Assembly (NCBI GenBank): GCA_018052735.1
Contig: JAGPMT010000018.1
Coordinates: 1 to 52,635 of the forward strand
Length of the DNA: 52,635 nt
Source of the DNA: Phycisphaerae bacterium
GTDB taxonomy: Bacteria > Planctomycetota > Phycisphaerae > Sedimentisphaerales > Anaerohalosphaeraceae
Direction of reading: 5' to 3'
Made by a program: the position numbers and the translations under genes. This document shows positions 7,437 through 14,552 of the stretch, piece by piece (position 1 is the stretch's first letter; every line of letters starts with the position of its first letter). Below the pieces are notes generated by a model. It had not been told where the DNA came from and made no database searches. It saw nothing but the letters and a program-made list of their open reading frames with translations.

Positions 7437-7648
7437 AGCAGCGGGAAGGAGGAACCCGCTGCTCTGTTCCAGGTAGAATACCTGGCATTAGAAGGAGGAG
7501 GAGGGTAATGTCTTTTTTTATCTTTCTGTCTATACGAAAGAAATCTTACATTGTTTTAGTAAATTATACATCATATCGGGAAAAAATCAAGAAAAATTCA
7601 GTAAAAATACCTAAAAAAAGCGACCCGAAAGAAATCGGGTCGCTTTTT
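7437..7648 (+). ncRNA. Candidate structured RNA with Shine-Dalgarno-like loops
   Basis: Hairpin 1 is a perfect 9-bp stem AGCAGCGGG/CCCGCTGCT (7437-7445, 7455-7463) with loop AAGGAGGAA. Hairpin 2 is a perfect 7-bp stem CCAGGTA/TACCTGG (7469-7475, 7479-7485) with loop GAA. A purine run GGAGGAGGAGGG (7494-7505) and an ATG (7508) follow. A terminator-like hairpin closes the unit at 7615-7648. The frame from that ATG runs straight through the terminator, so a protein product is doubtful. The repeated A(N)GGA motifs, one in a hairpin loop, recall CsrA-sequestering RNAs. They could equally bind anti-Shine-Dalgarno sequence. The boundaries are inferred. Confidence 0.4.
7615..7648 (+). terminator. Intrinsic terminator (bidirectional form)
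   Basis: Nine-base-pair stem GCGACCCGA/TCGGGTCGC with loop AAGAAA, flanked by A5 on the left and T5 on the right. It ends the candidate RNA. It lies only 40 bases before the next small ORF, so partial read-through or attenuation is possible. Confidence 0.8.
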
Positions 7649-7688
7649 GGGCAGGTATTAAGGTGTCCATACCACTGGAGGAAGAAAG

Positions 7689-7775
7689 ATGAAAAAGAGT
7701 ACTTACTCATACTACGTAATAGGTAAGGCATGGTTTGCCATAAATGCTCTAATTATTTTGTACTTCTTGAAATAA
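7689..7775 (+). CDS. 28-residue hydrophobic peptide
   Basis: A short frame of 28 codons starts at ATG 7689 with a near-ideal GGAGGAAG (7677-7684) upstream and ends at TAA 7773-7775. The product begins MKKSTYSYYVIG and ends in one hydrophobic, aromatic-rich segment (AWFAINALIILYFLK), as in small single-pass membrane proteins. It is too short for most gene callers. It follows the hairpin terminator by 40 bases, so it may be the regulated gene of that leader. A second MKK-starting, aromatic-rich peptide is encoded 170 bases downstream. The function is unknown; similarity between the two is in composition, not clear sequence identity. Confidence 0.45.
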   Translation: MKKSTYSYYVIGKAWFAINALIILYFLK

Positions 7776-7852
7776 GGGATAAAATTAATGGCTTGTAACT
7801 TTTCTAAACCATTATATGAAATATAGATATGTATGTTTGGGCGAGTTTTTTC

Positions 7853-7881
7853 TTGAGAAATAAGAGATAATTGGATATAAT
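7853..7881 (+). promoter_or_regulatory. Sigma-70-type promoter for the 31-residue peptide gene
   Basis: TTGAGA (7853-7858), a 17-base spacer and a perfect TATAAT (7876-7881). Transcription would start near 7888, 59 bases before the peptide ATG, and stop at the terminator at 8082-8117. The result is a discrete transcript of about 230 bases. Confidence 0.6.
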
Positions 7882-7946
7882 AATAATTGATGAGTATGGC
7901 TTCGGTCATGGGGGGTTATAAAGAACCAAAACTTGGGGAGAAAACG

Positions 7947-8042
7947 ATGAAAAAATATTATTACAGGTTCTGGGTTCCGTTTGTCGCGAATAAAAAGCGA
8001 ATTCTTATTCTTGCAATCGCCAGCTATATAGCGATGTGCTGA
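7947..8042 (+). CDS. 31-residue basic/hydrophobic peptide
   Basis: The frame runs from ATG 7947 (GGGGAG eight bases upstream) to TGA 8040-8042. The product starts MKKYYYRFWVPFVANKKR and continues with a hydrophobic tail ILILAIASYIAMC: a positively charged aromatic head and a membrane-like segment. An in-frame ATG at 7890 would add 19 residues, but it has no ribosome-binding site and sits at the predicted transcription start. The gene has its own promoter (7853-7881) and terminator (8082-8117). The layout resembles type I toxin or small regulatory peptide genes, but no antisense RNA is identified, so the function is open. Confidence 0.5.
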   Translation: MKKYYYRFWVPFVANKKRILILAIASYIAMC

Positions 8043-8081
8043 TTTTTCCTGCAAAACCACCATCCTGATAAGGGATTGCAT

Positions 8082-8117
8082 AAAAAACGCCAGCTACGCC
8101 AACAGCCGGCGTTTTTT
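8082..8117 (+). terminator. Intrinsic terminator after the 31-residue peptide gene
   Basis: The sequence AAAAAACGCC pairs with GGCGTTTTTT around an imperfect inner stem (AGC/GCC region), with a T6 run. It is 40 bases after the peptide stop. The rest of the interval to 8229 shows nothing recognisable. Confidence 0.75.
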
Positions 8118-8229
8118 GTTAAGTTTCTGCTGGAAACCGTTAAAAATACACAGCTATACACACATTCATTGCTAAAAAATCAAGCGATGCTGCAATCGAA
8201 TCCTTTCTAACAGGGTCAAGAAAAGCTCT

Positions 8230-8496
8230 TTATGAGCATTTATTTAGGAACTTAAGGGCCAGCAGGTTATACAGCCAAGCGAAAACGGCTCCTCCAATGC
8301 CTGCGTCGATAAAGCCCCAGACCATTCCGACTACTGCACCGATAGGTGTTATTTCGTAGCCGGGATATACGCGATTAATAATGGTTGGCGGGGCATCGAT
8401 ACCCTCCAAAGCGATCAGCCACCAAGTCAGAAAGAAGACGCCTATTCCCCACAATAAACCACAGGCCAGCCCAAAGGCCTTCACGTTCAGCTTCAT
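8230..8496 (-). CDS. Small holin-like integral membrane protein
   Basis: 88 residues starting at ATG 8496 with AAGGAG upstream. Two hydrophobic stretches (FGLACGLLWGIGVFFLTWWL and PIGAVVGMVWGFIDAGIGGA) plus a third short one near the C-terminus. The central signature 'YPGYEITPIGAVVGMVWGFIDA' type is shared by a widespread small membrane family that databases often label 'bacteriophage holin'. No phage genes are nearby, so that label may be misleading. It is transcribed convergently toward the peptide block. The role in the cell membrane is unknown. Confidence 0.7.
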   Translation of the reverse strand: MKLNVKAFGLACGLLWGIGVFFLTWWLIALEGIDAPPTIINRVYPGYEITPIGAVVGMVWGFIDAGIGGAVFAWLYNLLALKFLNKCS

Positions 8497-8671
8497 AATC
8501 GCTACTCCTTCAAAAAACGATGTTTATAAAGTTTTTTACTTTATGTGTATATTGATAACAATAAAGGTAAGCGATTTACAAGAAAAAACGGCACAGGAAG
8601 CGGAAATAGTTGTATATTGAAATATGCGGGAGTAGTATAGTGGTGTAATATATTATTATTGGGAGTTTGTT

Positions 8672-9148
8672 ATGGCCAAGCAGATTTCGCAGGAGCGTAA
8701 ATCGCTTTATAATGCCGGCTTAGCTGTAATGATTGCAGGAGGGTGTTTTTTTGCACTGCCTTTTTTGGCCGTTTCGGCTCTTATGGCGATTATGGTGATC
8801 AGTTTTGGCAAGAGCCAAGCCGGTATTCCCATATGGATGCCGATTGCGGGGCCGATAGTGATGTTTGTGTCGTTTATCGGCATTGCGCTGATTGTGGCTG
8901 GCTGTGTGATGCGGTCTATAGCCGCGCGCGGGACGGCAGGGTCGGGACTTGTGCTGAACCCGGAGAAGGCACGTGAAGATCTTAAGCCTTGGACTGGAAT
9001 GGCCGGCGGAATGGTTAAGGATATATTAGAAGAGGCGGATATTAAATCTGCCGGCGCGCGACAGACAGTTATGATTCGCTGTCCGCACTGCCAAAAATTG
9101 AACGAAGAGGACTCGAAATTTTGTCAAGAATGTGGGAAATCCCTATAA
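8672..9148 (+). CDS. Two-TM membrane protein with C-terminal zinc ribbon
   Basis: 158 residues, start ATG 8672 with GGGAG upstream. Two transmembrane segments are predicted at about residues 15-45 and 53-80, followed by a cytosolic linker and a zinc-ribbon tail with CPHCQKLNEE and CQECGKSL (two CxxC pairs). This zinc_ribbon_2-type architecture is common in small membrane proteins of unknown function. The gene stands alone between the holin-like gene and the leucine operon. A membrane-tethered adaptor is a reasonable guess but unsupported by context. Confidence 0.75.
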   Translation: MAKQISQERKSLYNAGLAVMIAGGCFFALPFLAVSALMAIMVISFGKSQAGIPIWMPIAGPIVMFVSFIGIALIVAGCVMRSIAARGTAGSGLVLNPEKAREDLKPWTGMAGGMVKDILEEADIKSAGARQTVMIRCPHCQKLNEEDSKFCQECGKSL

Positions 9149-9161
9149 TTTAAGTTTTTTC

Positions 9162-9191
9162 TTGCTTTCGAGCCGCTAAAAAGAGTAAAAT
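9162..9191 (+). promoter_or_regulatory. Possible leu operon promoter
   Basis: TTGCTT (9162-9167), an 18-base spacer and TAAAAT (9186-9191). The predicted start near 9199 almost coincides with the ATG of the candidate leader peptide at 9201. A moderate match only. Confidence 0.35.
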
Positions 9192-9200
9192 TACAAACGT

Positions 9201-9281
9201 ATGGAGCATAAAAAAGATCAGAATGTTTTTGTTTCTGCCGTTATCGCCGGTCTGATCCTTCTGCGCCCCTCGGGCGCATAA
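9201..9281 (+). CDS. Candidate leucine-rich leader peptide upstream of leuA
   Basis: A 26-codon frame (begins MEHKKDQNVF, ends LRPSGA) between a possible promoter and leuA. Eight of its 26 residues are Val, Ile or Leu, including the run GLILL. The Leu codons lie in the right arm of an inverted repeat (GATCAG 9216-9221, CTGATC 9252-9257), and a second hairpin TGCGCCC-CTC-GGGCGCA (9262-9278) overlaps the end. This is how attenuator leaders couple ribosome stalling to RNA folding. Against it: there is no ribosome-binding site (leaderless translation would be needed) and no T-run after the hairpin. It is a plausible but unproven control element. Confidence 0.35.
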   Translation: MEHKKDQNVFVSAVIAGLILLRPSGA

Positions 9282-9388
9282 ACGACATTACACATCTTAA
9301 ACCCATCGTATTTTCAAATTCCAGTGGATTTTTACGCTTATTTTATGCATAATAGGCGGCTTATTCTGACTATCAGGAGACCTATACA

Positions 9389-10942
9389 ATGTCAGCGGAA
9401 AAGGTGATAATTTTTGATACGACTCTGCGTGATGGGGAGCAATCGCCGGGGGCGTCGCTTTCGGTCAGCGAAAAACTCGAAATAGCCCAGCAATTGGCAA
9501 AACTGGGCGTTGATGTTATTGAGGCGGGATTTCCGGTGTCTTCACCGGCCCAGTTTGAGGCCACTCGGTTGTGTGCAGAACAGGTGACCGGGCCGGTGAT
9601 CTGCGGACTGGCGCGTGCGAATGCCAAAGATATAGAAGCCGCCGGCAGGGCACTGACCCCGGCAGCCAAGCGGCGAATTCATACATTTATCGCCACCAGC
9701 CCAATTCATATGGAGTACAAGCTCCGCAAAAAGCCGGCAGAGGTGCTCAAGATGGCTGTGGAGGCAGTGCAGTATGCACGGCAGTTTACCAGCGATGTCG
9801 AGTTTTCGCCGGAGGATGCCTGCCGCAGCGAGTTGACGTTTTTATATGAGGTTTTGTCGGCGGTTATCGAGGCCGGCGCTACGACACTGAATATCCCGGA
9901 CACGGTGGGTTATATGATACCCTATGAGTACGGACAGCTGATAGCCAATTTGAAGGCAAATGTCAAGGGTATCGATAAGGCGGTCATCAGTACGCACTGC
10001 CATAATGATTTGGGCTTGGCGACAGCCAATTCCTTGGCAGGAGTGCGCAACGGTGCCCGTCAGGTGGAATGCACAATTAACGGACTGGGCGAGCGTGCGG
10101 GCAATGCGGCGATGGAAGAAATTGTGATGGCAATTCACACCCGGCAGGATTTCTTTGGCAGTCATCTGACGACGCATATCAATACCCGTGAAATATTCCG
10201 CACCAGCCAGCTGGTATCCCAGCTGACCGGTTTTGTTGTGCAGCCCAACAAGGCAATCGTCGGCGCCAATGCCTTTGCGCATGAATCAGGGATTCATGTG
10301 GACGGCATTTTAAAGAAGCGCGAGACGTATGAAATTATGACGCCGGAGATGATTGGCTTGAGCGGTTCGCGAATGGTGCTGGGGCGGCATTCAGGTCGGC
10401 ACGGCTTTATGGATCGCTGCCGGCAGCTGGGCTACAACCTCAGCGAAAAGGAGCTGGAAGCGGCGTATGAGAAATTTCTGGAAATTGCCGACAAGAAGAA
10501 AGAGGTATTTGACGAGGATATTGCCGCTATCATCAATGATGAGATTCGGATGGTTGAGCAGCTTTACCATCTGGAATACCTCAATGTTACCAGCGGCACA
10601 GGAACGCTGCCGACTGGTGCGGTCAAAATTCGGCTGCGGGATGGACAAGTGCGTCAGGCGGCCGCCTGCGGCGATGGACCGATTGATGCGGCCTACGAGG
10701 CAATTCGTCAGGCCACAGGCCAGACGCCGACACTGGATAATTACTCGATTCGGGCGATTACCGGCGGCAAGGAAGCATTGGGTGAGGCAATGGTTCGCAT
10801 CAAGGACGGCAAGGGTCGGTCGTTTGTGGGGCGGGGTGTTTCGACAGATATCATTGAAGCCAGCGCGAAAGCTTATATTGATGCGATAAACCGGATGGCG
10901 GCTTATTCAGGAAACAACGAGGCCGAAAAGGCGGGCTTATAG
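9389..10942 (+). CDS. leuA: 2-isopropylmalate synthase
   Basis: 517 residues; condenses acetyl-CoA with 2-oxoisovalerate, the first step of leucine synthesis. The catalytic TIM barrel opens with FDTTLRDGEQSPGASL (metal-binding Asp and the DGEQ motif). It contains the metal ligands STHCHNDLGLA and the signature CTINGLGERAGNAAMEE, and a subdomain with HESGIHVDG. The C-terminal LeuA regulatory domain (about 390-510, GTGTLPTGAVKIRL) is present, so leucine feedback inhibition is expected. The start ATG 9389 has AGGAG upstream. It is followed by leuC after 99 bases, which contain a GGCAA/TTGCC hairpin near 10956-10975, then leuD. Length and domain order are normal for the bacterial type. Confidence 0.97.
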   Translation: MSAEKVIIFDTTLRDGEQSPGASLSVSEKLEIAQQLAKLGVDVIEAGFPVSSPAQFEATRLCAEQVTGPVICGLARANAKDIEAAGRALTPAAKRRIHTFIATSPIHMEYKLRKKPAEVLKMAVEAVQYARQFTSDVEFSPEDACRSELTFLYEVLSAVIEAGATTLNIPDTVGYMIPYEYGQLIANLKANVKGIDKAVISTHCHNDLGLATANSLAGVRNGARQVECTINGLGERAGNAAMEEIVMAIHTRQDFFGSHLTTHINTREIFRTSQLVSQLTGFVVQPNKAIVGANAFAHESGIHVDGILKKRETYEIMTPEMIGLSGSRMVLGRHSGRHGFMDRCRQLGYNLSEKELEAAYEKFLEIADKKKEVFDEDIAAIINDEIRMVEQLYHLEYLNVTSGTGTLPTGAVKIRLRDGQVRQAAACGDGPIDAAYEAIRQATGQTPTLDNYSIRAITGGKEALGEAMVRIKDGKGRSFVGRGVSTDIIEASAKAYIDAINRMAAYSGNNEAEKAGL

Positions 10943-11041
10943 AGAAAGACTGCTGCGGCAATGAAATGGCATTTTGCCGGTGCAGTTGTTTACAGGATTA
11001 AATGCTGATTTGGGACAAGATTTGATTTCAGGAAGCAAGCG

Positions 11042-12301
11042 ATGATGACAATAACCGAAAAGATACTGGCGCGTGCGGCAGATCTGTCGAGCGTTAAGGC
11101 AGGTCAGCTGGTTAATGCGAAAATCGATATGATTATGTGCCATGATGTAACAACGCCGCCGGCAATATCAATGCTGAAACAACATGGGATTGACGTGGTA
11201 TTCGATGTGAACAAAATAGCGGTTACACCGGATCATTTTCAGCCGGCCAAGGATATCAAGAGTGCCGAACTTCACAAGCGGCTGGATGACTGGGCGCGGG
11301 AAAAGAAGCTTCCGTACTATTACAAACTCGGGCGGGCAGGCGTATGTCATGCGCTGCTGCCGGAGCAGGGACATATCCGGCCCGGCGAGGTGATTGTCGG
11401 GGGAGATTCGCATACCTGCACCTACGGCGCGTTTGGGGCGTTTTCAACGGGCATCGGCTCGACAGATTTGGCGGCGGCAATTGCCACCGGTGTTCTGTGG
11501 TTTAAGGTGCCGGCGTCGATGAAGTTTGTACTGAACGGTTCGCTGCCGGATGGGGTATTCAGCAAGGATGTGATTCTGGAGGTTATTCGGCGCATCGGGA
11601 CCGACGGAGCGCTGTACAGGGCGATGGAGTTTACGGGGCCGGCGCTGAAAACGATGTCAATGGAAGCGCGAATGACGATCACCAATATGGCTATCGAAGC
11701 CGGCGGCAAAAACGGCATCATCGGCTTTGATGAAACAACCCGGGCGTATCTGGACGGTCGGCTCAAAGGCCGGATGGATTATACGATTTTTGAATCGGAT
11801 GCAGATGCCCTGTACGTCAGTGTGGAGACAATAGACTGCTCAAAATTAGAGCCGATAGTTGCATTTCCCCATCTTCCAAGCAACGGCCGGATGATCAGTG
11901 ATTGCAAAGGGCTGGTGATGGACCAAGCTTATATTGGAAGCTGCACCAACGGGCGGATCGAAGATCTGCGGATTGCAGCGCAGATACTCAAAGGCCGACA
12001 GGTCAAAATCCGCACAATTGTTGTGCCCGCTACGCCGGTTATTTGGAAGCAGGCAATTGACGAAGGCCTGGCCCAGATTTTTTACGAGGCCGGCTGCGTT
12101 ATCAGTGCGCCGACCTGCGGGGCGTGTCTGGGGGGCTTTATGGGCATTCTGGCAGCCGGCGAACGGTGCATCAGCACCACCAACCGCAATTTTGTCGGCC
12201 GGATGGGACATCCCAAGAGCGAGGTATATCTGGCCAGTCCGGCAACGGCGGCTGCATCGGCGGTTGAGGGACGGTTAGCCGACTGCAGGAAATATCTGTA
12301 G
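11042..12301 (+). CDS. leuC: 3-isopropylmalate dehydratase large subunit (HacA/archaeal-type LeuC)
   Basis: 419 residues of an aconitase-family [4Fe-4S] hydro-lyase that isomerises 2- to 3-isopropylmalate together with LeuD. Motifs: [21 protein letters not shown], first cluster Cys in YIGSCTNGR, the other two in [10 protein letters not shown]. The substrate-binding tail has [11 protein letters not shown] and [15 protein letters not shown]. At 419 residues it is the short form typical of archaea and many anaerobes (the enterobacterial form is about 466). The start is ambiguous between adjacent ATGs at 11042 and 11045; CAGGAAG precedes. It lies between leuA and leuD in one transcriptional direction. 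Confidence 0.95.
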   Translation: MMTITEKILARAADLSSVKAGQLVNAKIDMIMCHDVTTPPAISMLKQHGIDVVFDVNKIAVTPDHFQPAKDIKSAELHKRLDDWAREKKLPYYYKLGRAGVCHALLPEQGHIRPGEVIVGGDSHTCTYGAFGAFSTGIGSTDLAAAIATGVLWFKVPASMKFVLNGSLPDGVFSKDVILEVIRRIGTDGALYRAMEFTGPALKTMSMEARMTITNMAIEAGGKNGIIGFDETTRAYLDGRLKGRMDYTIFESDADALYVSVETIDCSKLEPIVAFPHLPSNGRMISDCKGLVMDQAYIGSCTNGRIEDLRIAAQILKGRQVKIRTIVVPATPVIWKQAIDEGLAQIFYEAGCVISAPTCGACLGGFMGILAAGERCISTTNRNFVGRMGHPKSEVYLASPATAAASAVEGRLADCRKYL

Positions 12302-12422
12302 CCGGCAGCCGAAGTTGAACACGGTTTTGAGTGCATCAGAGAAAAAATGTGCGACTAGTAGTATTTGATTGTTTAATGCTTGCTGTCAGGTCAGCGGCAT
12401 TCAGGATTTTTGGGAGAATGGT

Positions 12423-12914
12423 ATGGCAAAAGCACATGTATATAAGCGTGACCACGTGAACACGGACGAAATAATTCCCGCCCGGTATTTGAACACCGAT
12501 AATCCGGCGGAATTGGCGGCTCACTGCATGGAGGACTTGGATACAAATTTTATTGCCAAGTGCCGGCCGGGTGATGTGATTGTCTGCGGGGATGATTTCG
12601 GCTGCGGCTCCAGCCGCGAACACGCTGTCTGGGCAATTCAGGGAGCAAAAGTCGGGGCCGTGATAGCCCATTCCTTTGCCCGCATTTTTTACCGCAACTG
12701 CATCAATTGCGGATTTTACCCGATAGAGCTGCCGGGCGCCCTGGAGCAAATCCATGACGGCGACGAACTGGATATTGACTATCAGGCCGGCGTTATTGAT
12801 AACAAAACGCAGGGCAGAAAAATCAGGTTTATGCCGCTGCCGGATTTTGCGATTGCGATTGTCAACGACGGCGGCCTGCTGAACCATATTAAAAAAAAGC
12901 AAACTCTCAAGTAG
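12423..12914 (+). CDS. leuD: 3-isopropylmalate dehydratase small subunit (short form)
   Basis: 163 residues, the swivel-domain partner of LeuC. Visible motifs are HVNTDEIIPARYLNT near the N-terminus, GDDFGCGSSREHA (the substrate-contacting loop) and the hydrophobic core VGAVIAHSFARIFYRNCINCG. The start ATG 12423 is preceded by GGGAG. A longer frame upstream lacks such a site. At 163 residues it is the short archaeal-type LeuD, matching the short LeuC. The gap after leuC is 121 bases. leuB (the dehydrogenase) does not follow, so the pathway is completed elsewhere. Confidence 0.95.
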   Translation: MAKAHVYKRDHVNTDEIIPARYLNTDNPAELAAHCMEDLDTNFIAKCRPGDVIVCGDDFGCGSSREHAVWAIQGAKVGAVIAHSFARIFYRNCINCGFYPIELPGALEQIHDGDELDIDYQAGVIDNKTQGRKIRFMPLPDFAIAIVNDGGLLNHIKKKQTLK

Positions 12915-13021
12915 GCAGCCCGCTGCCTGTAGTGCTGTCGGCAGGATCAGAAGAGATTGATTTAGTCAGCCAATCGGGATGTCCCAGCAGAACTGATTCA
13001 AGCGATTGAGGAGACTGCATA

Positions 13022-13434
13022 ATGAACAGATGCATTGCTGTTGAACTGCTGCTGGCTCCCTTTGCGGGCTTAGCGGCGGGCGGGTGGATTTGTTCGACGG
13101 CGAAATCTTCGCAGCATCCGATTAAGGAGCCGTTTGCAGGCAATCCCCTATCTGTTCAGCTGTTCGGTGGAATCCAGCCTCCAAGGCGGCAGCGTTGTCA
13201 AAGCGGCCGATGTTTCCAAAGCCCAGCCTCTGCTGCCAGACCAGATATTTGTATCGCTGGTTTCTGAAGCTGGAACGAAGAAAGAGGTCACTGTTCCTGC
13301 AAGCGGACGATGGATTGACTATTGGAATGAACAAACTGTGCTGACGGCTGGAAGTACGATGCAGACACCGCATATGTGATAGGCGACAAGGCAGGCATCG
13401 ATTTTAAAATTCAAATCGATGGTCTGACAGGTTA
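13022..13434 (+). pseudogene. Frameshifted remnant of an unidentified gene
   Basis: Protein-like text appears in three successive frames with no single intact frame. The first is an N-terminal segment from ATG 13022. A middle piece (about 13165-13370) follows, containing LLPDQIFVSLVSEAG and PASGRWIDYWNE. The third is a last piece (about 13335-13434) reading DGWKYDADTAYVIGDKAG and ending at TAG 13432-13434. The GRWIDYW stretch faintly recalls the post-catalytic region of family 31 glycosidases; this is weak. At least two frame changes are needed. It could instead be noncoding sequence that looks coding by chance. Confidence 0.35.
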
Positions 13435-13498
13435 GTCGGGACTGGCCCAGCTGTAATTTGTGCTGCGCCGGATCCATTGCTGTGGGGATTTTTATCAT

Positions 13499-14437
13499 AT
13501 GAAGCCAAAAGCTTCAAAAAACCGTACGATTGAGCTGACGCCGCAGGAATTTAATTCGTTTTCAGAGCGTTTACTGACGCTGCATAAGCCGGCGTCACGC
13601 GATGAGGTGCTGAATAAGACGATTTGGCAGAATATGGAGCAAGCGTGCCGCTTTCTGCCCCCGCAGATTGCAGACCTGCTGTTTCTGGACCCGCCTTACA
13701 ATCTCAACAAGAACTTTAACGGCAGACGATTTTCGAAAGTGCCGCAGGAACAGTATGCAAAGATGCTGGACGGATGGCTGCGGTTATTGACCCCTCTTCT
13801 GAAGCCCAACGCTTCTATCTATATCTGTTCAGACTGGAATGCCTGCGGGGTTGTGCAGATGACAGCGGGCAGCTATTTCAAAATCCGCAGCCGGATTACA
13901 TGGGAACGAGAGAAGGGACGCGGGGCCAGGACCAACTGGAAAAATTGTGCTGAAGATATCTGGTTTTGTACTATGTCTGACGATTATACGTTTCATCAAG
14001 AAGCGGTCAAATTGAAGCGGCGGGTTTTGGCTCCTTATACGGATTCTGCCGGTCAGCCGAAGGATTGGATACCTGTTGCAGGTGGAGGGTTTCGCCTGAC
14101 AGCCCCGTCTAATCTGTGGACGGATCTAACGGTACCGTTTTGGTCGATGCCCGAAAATACCAATCACCCCACACAGAAACCAGAGAAACTGCTGGCCAAG
14201 ATTATTCTGGCAAGCTCTAGTGCAGGGGATATAGTGCTGGATCCTTTCTGCGGCTCCGGCACAACCAGTGTTGTTGCCAAAAAACTGGGCCGCCGATATA
14301 TCGGCATTGAACAGGACAAGTTTTACTGCTGCCTGACCGAAAAACGGCTGCAGATGGCTGATTGTGACAAAACGATTCAAGGTTATTACGACGGTGTTTT
14401 TTGGGAGAGAAACACCAAGCCGTATCCTCAGCGGTGA
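13499..14437 (+). CDS. Site-specific DNA methyltransferase (amino-methylating), orphan
   Basis: 312 residues. Catalytic motif IV is LLFLDPPYNLNKN (about 62-74), and the AdoMet-binding motif I lies C-terminally in DPFCGSGTTSVVAKKLGRRYIGIE. This order, catalytic motif first, is the beta class of N6-adenine/N4-cytosine methylases. A central region around WEREKGRGARTNWKN is the likely target-recognition part, and NHPTQKPEKLLAKII is the usual motif X. The start ATG 13499 (GGGGA upstream) is preferred to a longer upstream frame. No endonuclease gene is adjacent, so it may be a solitary regulatory or protective methylase. The recognition sequence cannot be read from the protein. Confidence 0.9.
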   Translation: MKPKASKNRTIELTPQEFNSFSERLLTLHKPASRDEVLNKTIWQNMEQACRFLPPQIADLLFLDPPYNLNKNFNGRRFSKVPQEQYAKMLDGWLRLLTPLLKPNASIYICSDWNACGVVQMTAGSYFKIRSRITWEREKGRGARTNWKNCAEDIWFCTMSDDYTFHQEAVKLKRRVLAPYTDSAGQPKDWIPVAGGGFRLTAPSNLWTDLTVPFWSMPENTNHPTQKPEKLLAKIILASSSAGDIVLDPFCGSGTTSVVAKKLGRRYIGIEQDKFYCCLTEKRLQMADCDKTIQGYYDGVFWERNTKPYPQR

Positions 14438-14552
14438 AGAAGGAGTATCCCGATAATCCAACAGCGGCCGAAAAGGGGGGAGTTTATGATTGCAGGCAGA
14501 GGGTACATATGGTAAAAAGAGAGTGGTATGTTACACCTGCAAAGGAAGGAAT

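Noticed and set aside
7385-7726. 113-codon frame across the structured RNA
   Set aside because: It crosses two perfect hairpins and an intrinsic terminator and overlaps the better-supported peptide at 7689.
8230-8496. Prophage, suggested by the holin-like protein
   Set aside because: No lysin, capsid, integrase or other phage gene occurs nearby; the family is common outside phages.
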